DNA of 35,469 nt, from NCBI GenBank assembly GCA_028285525.1, contig JANQOZ010000003.1, positions 1 through 35,469 on the forward strand. Reading direction: 5' to 3'. Positions 32,336 to 35,469 of this stretch are shown piece after piece. Origin of the DNA: Lysobacterales bacterium. Its GTDB lineage: Bacteria; Pseudomonadota; Gammaproteobacteria; Xanthomonadales; SZUA-38. The notes beneath the pieces are model-generated. The model saw only the letters and a program-made list of their open reading frames with translations. It did not search any database and was not told the DNA's origin. The first letter of the stretch is position 1. Each line of letters opens with the position of its first letter. Both the position numbers and the translations under genes were made by a program.

Positions 32336-34555
32336 ATGCGCAATCCCACCGAAAAACCGATGCCAGCACAGCTGCTTACGGCGCTTTTGCTGGCGCTGAC
32401 GATCATCATGGCCGGCTGTTCCGGCGACAGAAGCGAGCCGACGGCCGAATCGTCGACGGAAGCCGCCGAGGCCGAGGCGACGGCGGACGCTGCCGCTGAA
32501 GATCTGTCCGGCAATCCGTTTATGGCCGATTGGGACACGCCTTTTGGCGTTCCGCCATTCGACCAGATCGAAGAGTCACATTTTATGCCGGCGTTTCGGG
32601 AAGGCATGCGCCTGAACAACCTGGAAATCGAGGCAATCACCAGCAATCCGGAGCCGGCAACGTTTGACAATACAATCGTTGCGCTGGACCGGACCGCGCC
32701 GCTGCTGAGCAAGGTCGCCAGGGTGTTTTCCAACCTGGTGTCCTCGCACACGAACGATGAGCTTCAGGCGGTGGCGAAAGAGGTTTCACCGCTGCTCGCG
32801 AAGCACTCGGGCGACATCAACTTAAATCCTGAGCTTTTTGCGCGGGTTAAGGCGGTTTACGACGCTCGCGAGTCGCTCGATCTGACCGACGAGCAGGCCT
32901 ACCTGCTGCAACGCACCTACGACGGTTTTGTGCGCTCCGGCGCCGCGCTCGACGAGGCTTCCAAGCAGCGGCTCAATGAAATCGGCCAGGAAATCTCCAG
33001 CCTGACGACCGAGTTCGGCCAGAACCTGCTCAAAGAGAATAACGGTTTTGAACTGGTGCTCGAGACTGAAGAGGAACTGGCGGGCCTGCCGGACTTCCTG
33101 CGAGCCCAGGCGGCCGAGGCGGCCAAGCAGCGCGGTCACGACGGCAAGTACGTCTTCACGCTTACGCGTTCCTCAATGACACCGTTTCTCCAGTACTCCA
33201 CCCGACGGGATCTGCGAGAGAAGATCCACAACGCCTGGACCAACCGGGGCAGCAACGGTAACGACAGCGACAACAGCAGCGCGGTCGCCAAGATCGCTTC
33301 GCTGCGGGTCGAGCGCGCGAACATCCTGGGCTACGACAACCACGCTGAATGGGTGCTGGAAGACCGGATGTCCGAAACGCCCGACAAGGCTTACGCCTTT
33401 ATGCAGCAGGTATGGCAGCCCGCGCTTGAGCGCGCCAAAGAGGAGCGCGCCGACCTGCAGGCCATGGTCGATGCCGAGGGTGGCGACTTTGAGATCGCCG
33501 CCTGGGACTGGTTCCACTACTCCGAAAAGGTGCGCAAAGAACGGTTTGCCATCGATGACAGCGTGCTGAAGCCCTACTTTGAGCTGAACAACGTCCGCGA
33601 CGGCGCCTTTATGGTCGCCAATCGGCTGTTCGGCATCACTTTCCACGAGCTCCCGGACCTGCCGAGGTATCACCCGGACGTGCAGGCGTTTGAGGTGAAG
33701 GACGGCGACGGATCTCACCTGGGCGTCTTCTACTTCGATTTCCACCCGCGTCCCAGCAAGCGCGGCGGCGCGTGGATGAACTCCTTCCGGCTGCAGTCCA
33801 ACGTCGACGGTCGGGTTCGTCCGATCATCGTCAACAACTGCAACTTCCCGAAAGGCTCCGGCGGCATTCCGACGCTGCTCAGCTTTAACGACGCCTCCAC
33901 GCTGTTCCATGAGTTTGGGCACGGGCTCCACGGCATCCTGTCTGACGTGACCTACAGCGGCCTCGCGGGCACGACGGGTCCGCGCGACTACACGGAGTTT
34001 CCAGCGCAGATGATGGAGCACTGGATCGCCAGCCCCGAGGTGCTGCGGGAGACCGCGCGTCACTACGAGACGGGTGAGCCGATTCCCGAAGAGCTGATCG
34101 AGAAGCTCGATGCGTCCTCGAAGTTCAACCAGGGCTTCAAGACGGTTGAGTACCTGTCAGCCTCGATTCTGGACATGGATTGGCACACGCTCGAAACGAC
34201 CGATCTGCAGGAAGTGGCCTCCTTCGAGCGCAAGTCGCTGGAGAAAATGGGCCTGATCCCGGAGATTGTGGTGCGGTACCGCAGCGCCTACTTCGGCCAC
34301 ATCTTCTCTAGCACCGTCGGCTACTCGTCCGGCTACTACAGCTATATCTGGTCAGAGATCCTCGACTCGGACGGCTTTGACGCGTTCCGTGAAGCGGGTG
34401 ACATCTATGACCAGGAGCTGGCCGGCCGGCTGCGTGAACACATCTATTCAGCCGGGGGCACGGCGCCCGCCATGGATCTTTACGTGCGGTTCCGTGGCAA
34501 GGAGCCCAGCATCGATCCGCTGCTGCGGAACCGCGGATTTATCCCGGCCCCCTGA
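32336..34555 (+). CDS. lipoprotein M3-family peptidyl-dipeptidase (Dcp-like)
   Basis: A 739-residue protein with a lipoprotein signal (LLLALTIIMAGC, lipid on Cys28) and then a low-complexity Glu/Ala linker, followed by a complete M3 metallopeptidase. The zinc motif is HEFGH at 525-529 with the third ligand Glu554 in DYTEFPAQ. The usual M3 helical clamp comes before it (WVLEDRMSETPDKAY, then FYFDFHPRPSKRGGAWM). Length fits peptidyl-dipeptidase Dcp and oligopeptidase A (about 680) plus the signal. Known relatives remove C-terminal dipeptides from short peptides; this one should act in the periplasm or at the membrane. GGAGA about 9 bases before ATG 32336. It lies 75 bases after the oxygenase gene and fits peptide breakdown downstream of the TonB receptor (inference). 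Confidence 0.92.
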   Translation: MRNPTEKPMPAQLLTALLLALTIIMAGCSGDRSEPTAESSTEAAEAEATADAAAEDLSGNPFMADWDTPFGVPPFDQIEESHFMPAFREGMRLNNLEIEAITSNPEPATFDNTIVALDRTAPLLSKVARVFSNLVSSHTNDELQAVAKEVSPLLAKHSGDINLNPELFARVKAVYDARESLDLTDEQAYLLQRTYDGFVRSGAALDEASKQRLNEIGQEISSLTTEFGQNLLKENNGFELVLETEEELAGLPDFLRAQAAEAAKQRGHDGKYVFTLTRSSMTPFLQYSTRRDLREKIHNAWTNRGSNGNDSDNSSAVAKIASLRVERANILGYDNHAEWVLEDRMSETPDKAYAFMQQVWQPALERAKEERADLQAMVDAEGGDFEIAAWDWFHYSEKVRKERFAIDDSVLKPYFELNNVRDGAFMVANRLFGITFHELPDLPRYHPDVQAFEVKDGDGSHLGVFYFDFHPRPSKRGGAWMNSFRLQSNVDGRVRPIIVNNCNFPKGSGGIPTLLSFNDASTLFHEFGHGLHGILSDVTYSGLAGTTGPRDYTEFPAQMMEHWIASPEVLRETARHYETGEPIPEELIEKLDASSKFNQGFKTVEYLSASILDMDWHTLETTDLQEVASFERKSLEKMGLIPEIVVRYRSAYFGHIFSSTVGYSSGYYSYIWSEILDSDGFDAFREAGDIYDQELAGRLREHIYSAGGTAPAMDLYVRFRGKEPSIDPLLRNRGFIPAP

Positions 34556-34582
34556 AAACCGGCGACCACAAGCTGGTACAAG

Positions 34583-34614
34583 AAAAACGCGGCGTTCTTC
34601 GCCGCGTTTTTTTT
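34583..34614 (+). terminator. rho-independent terminator of the M3 peptidase gene
   Basis: AAAAACGCGGCG and CGCCGCGTTTTT form a perfect 12-base-pair stem with loop TTCTT, and the T run continues to 34614. It is 28 bases after the peptidase stop. It also lies within the frame that leads into the next membrane-protein gene. Confidence 0.9.
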
Positions 34615-34668
34615 CTGCTGCTGGCCATACTGGCGGCCGGCATCGCGGCGGCGCACCCGCTGGACGAA

Positions 34669-35316
34669 ATGTGCGATCCGGCGGAGCTGCCGACGCCCTT
34701 TTGCCTGGCGCTGAGCGGGCAGCTCGAGGTTGAGGAGCCGCCGTCGCTCGGGGAGACGCTGACCGAGTATCTCGGGCTTGGCTATGTGCACATCCTGCCT
34801 GCCGGCATGGACCATATCCTGTTTGTGCTGGCGCTGTTTCTGGCCGCGCAGACCTGGGGCGTGCTGCTGTGGCAGGTCACCACGTTCACGGTGGCGCACT
34901 CGGTCACTTTGGGGCTCGCAGCGGTCGGTCTGACCTCACCCGGGGGAACGCTCGTAGAGGTGCTGATCGCCGCCTCAATCGCCTTCGTAGCGGTGGAGAA
35001 CCTCTGGCTGCGTGGCCGTCCTGTCCCGTCGTGGCGTTACCTGGTGGTGTTTGGCTTCGGCCTGCTCCACGGCCTGGGCTTCGCCGGAGTCCTGCTGGAG
35101 CTTGGCATGCCCGACGAGCGGCTGGTCGCTGCACTGGTGGCGTTCAACGTGGGCGTCGAGCTGGGGCAGCTCACGGTGGTGGCCGCGGCGCTGCTGCTCG
35201 GCTGGGTGCTGCTCCGAAAGCAGCTGGGCCAGGAACGATATGTCCGCTGGGTAACCATGCCGTCGAGCATCCTGATTGGACTGATCGGCGCCTACTGGGC
35301 GATCACTCGAATCTAA
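34669..35316 (+). CDS. HupE/UreJ-family membrane protein (probably longer at the N-terminus)
   Basis: From ATG 34669 it has 215 residues with about six hydrophobic helices. LGYVHILPAGMDHILFVLAL and the later FGFGLLHGLGFAGVLLELG and ELGQLTVVAAALLLGW are typical of the HupE/UreJ 2 family, with metal-binding histidines in the first and middle helices; relatives carry Ni or are of unknown function. The start is odd: the same frame runs upstream without a stop and encodes RRVFFLLLAILAAGIAAAHP, a clear signal peptide with cleavage at AAA, but no ATG, GTG or TTG precedes it. Either a rare start such as CTG 34573 is used or the signal is lost. No Shine-Dalgarno sequence precedes ATG 34669. The terminator at 34583 separates it from the peptidase gene. 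Confidence 0.8.
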   Translation: MCDPAELPTPFCLALSGQLEVEEPPSLGETLTEYLGLGYVHILPAGMDHILFVLALFLAAQTWGVLLWQVTTFTVAHSVTLGLAAVGLTSPGGTLVEVLIAASIAFVAVENLWLRGRPVPSWRYLVVFGFGLLHGLGFAGVLLELGMPDERLVAALVAFNVGVELGQLTVVAAALLLGWVLLRKQLGQERYVRWVTMPSSILIGLIGAYWAITRI

Positions 35317-35319
35317 TCA

Positions 35320-35336
35320 GGCTTTCAGTAAAAGCC
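35320..35336. terminator. weak hairpin after the HupE-like gene
   Basis: GGCTTT and AAAGCC form a 6-base-pair stem around CAGTA, just after the stop at 35316. There is no T tract, so termination is uncertain. It could serve the convergent minus-strand gene as well. Confidence 0.35.
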
Positions 35337-35406
35337 GGTTGCCGCCCTCGATCCCCAGTGATCCCAAGTGGGCCGCCTGGCAACCAAGGCTACTTCAGCG
35401 AGCGTG

Positions 35407-35469
35407 TCAGGCGTCAGGCCAAGGCGATTCGTCGGGGTCATAGCCGTAGCTATGGCCGCGGCGGATCAA
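35407..35469 (-). CDS. 3' end of an unknown minus-strand gene
   Basis: Reading the minus strand from the right edge, 20 codons give LIRRGHSYGYDPDESPWPDA and then a TGA at 35407-35409. The composition is protein-like and no stop interrupts it. The RRG-x-SYG element recalls the tail region of DyP-type peroxidases or catalase-like proteins, but 20 residues are too few to name a family. Confidence 0.4.
   Translation of the reverse strand: MIRRGHSYGYDPDESPWPDA

Noticed and set aside
1-35469. CRISPR arrays, insertion sequences or prophage genes
   Set aside because: No regularly spaced repeats, terminal inverted repeats, transposase or phage motifs were seen on either strand.

Overview
The window is GC-rich and gene-dense and reads like the chromosome of a free-living, probably aerobic gammaproteobacterium. 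The reasons are a linked recC-recB pair, lipoproteins with ordinary lipoboxes, a large TonB-dependent receptor, a Fur-box-like site and a sodium/neurotransmitter-type symporter. No rRNA, tRNA, CRISPR array, transposase or phage gene was found. The genus cannot be fixed from the sequence alone.

Layout. Positions 2-6451 look like part of a catabolic cluster: the 3' end of an FAD dehydrogenase (+), then on the minus strand a small acidic protein, an old-yellow-enzyme-type Fe-S flavoprotein, an SDR, an MFS transporter and a methyltransferase. Divergent from it is an exported two-module VOC protein (6579), then an FAD aromatic-type monooxygenase (minus, ends 7585) and a SUMF1-like lipoprotein (8906). 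Positions 9867-12420 form a divergent unit around a Fur-box-like element: a DUF6607-like exported protein on one side, an exported helix-hairpin-helix protein plus an MsrQ/YedZ-like haem membrane protein on the other. Next come a secreted CBM9-like/serine beta-lactamase-family fusion (12495), an SDR with a signal peptide (minus, 14598-15623), a LEA14-type lipoprotein coupled to an NSS symporter (15780-17635), and a class III aminotransferase (minus, 17663-19171).

From 19279 to 35316 every well-supported gene is on the plus strand: recC, recB (no recD follows), a 492-base gap with a strong hairpin, a TPR/2OG-Fe(II) oxygenase, a TonB-dependent receptor, a Sel1-repeat/prolyl-4-hydroxylase-like oxygenase, a lipoprotein M3 peptidyl-dipeptidase and a HupE/UreJ-like membrane protein. 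The last bases hold what looks like the 3' end of a minus-strand gene.

How they may work together (inference). The left cluster suits uptake and redox breakdown of a cyclic or unsaturated organic substrate. The Fur-box unit looks like an undescribed iron- or haem-linked periplasm/membrane module. The receptor flanked by two different 2OG-Fe(II) oxygenases and followed by an exported peptidyl-dipeptidase suggests a peptide capture, modification or degradation locus. These last two are the best candidates for undescribed systems.
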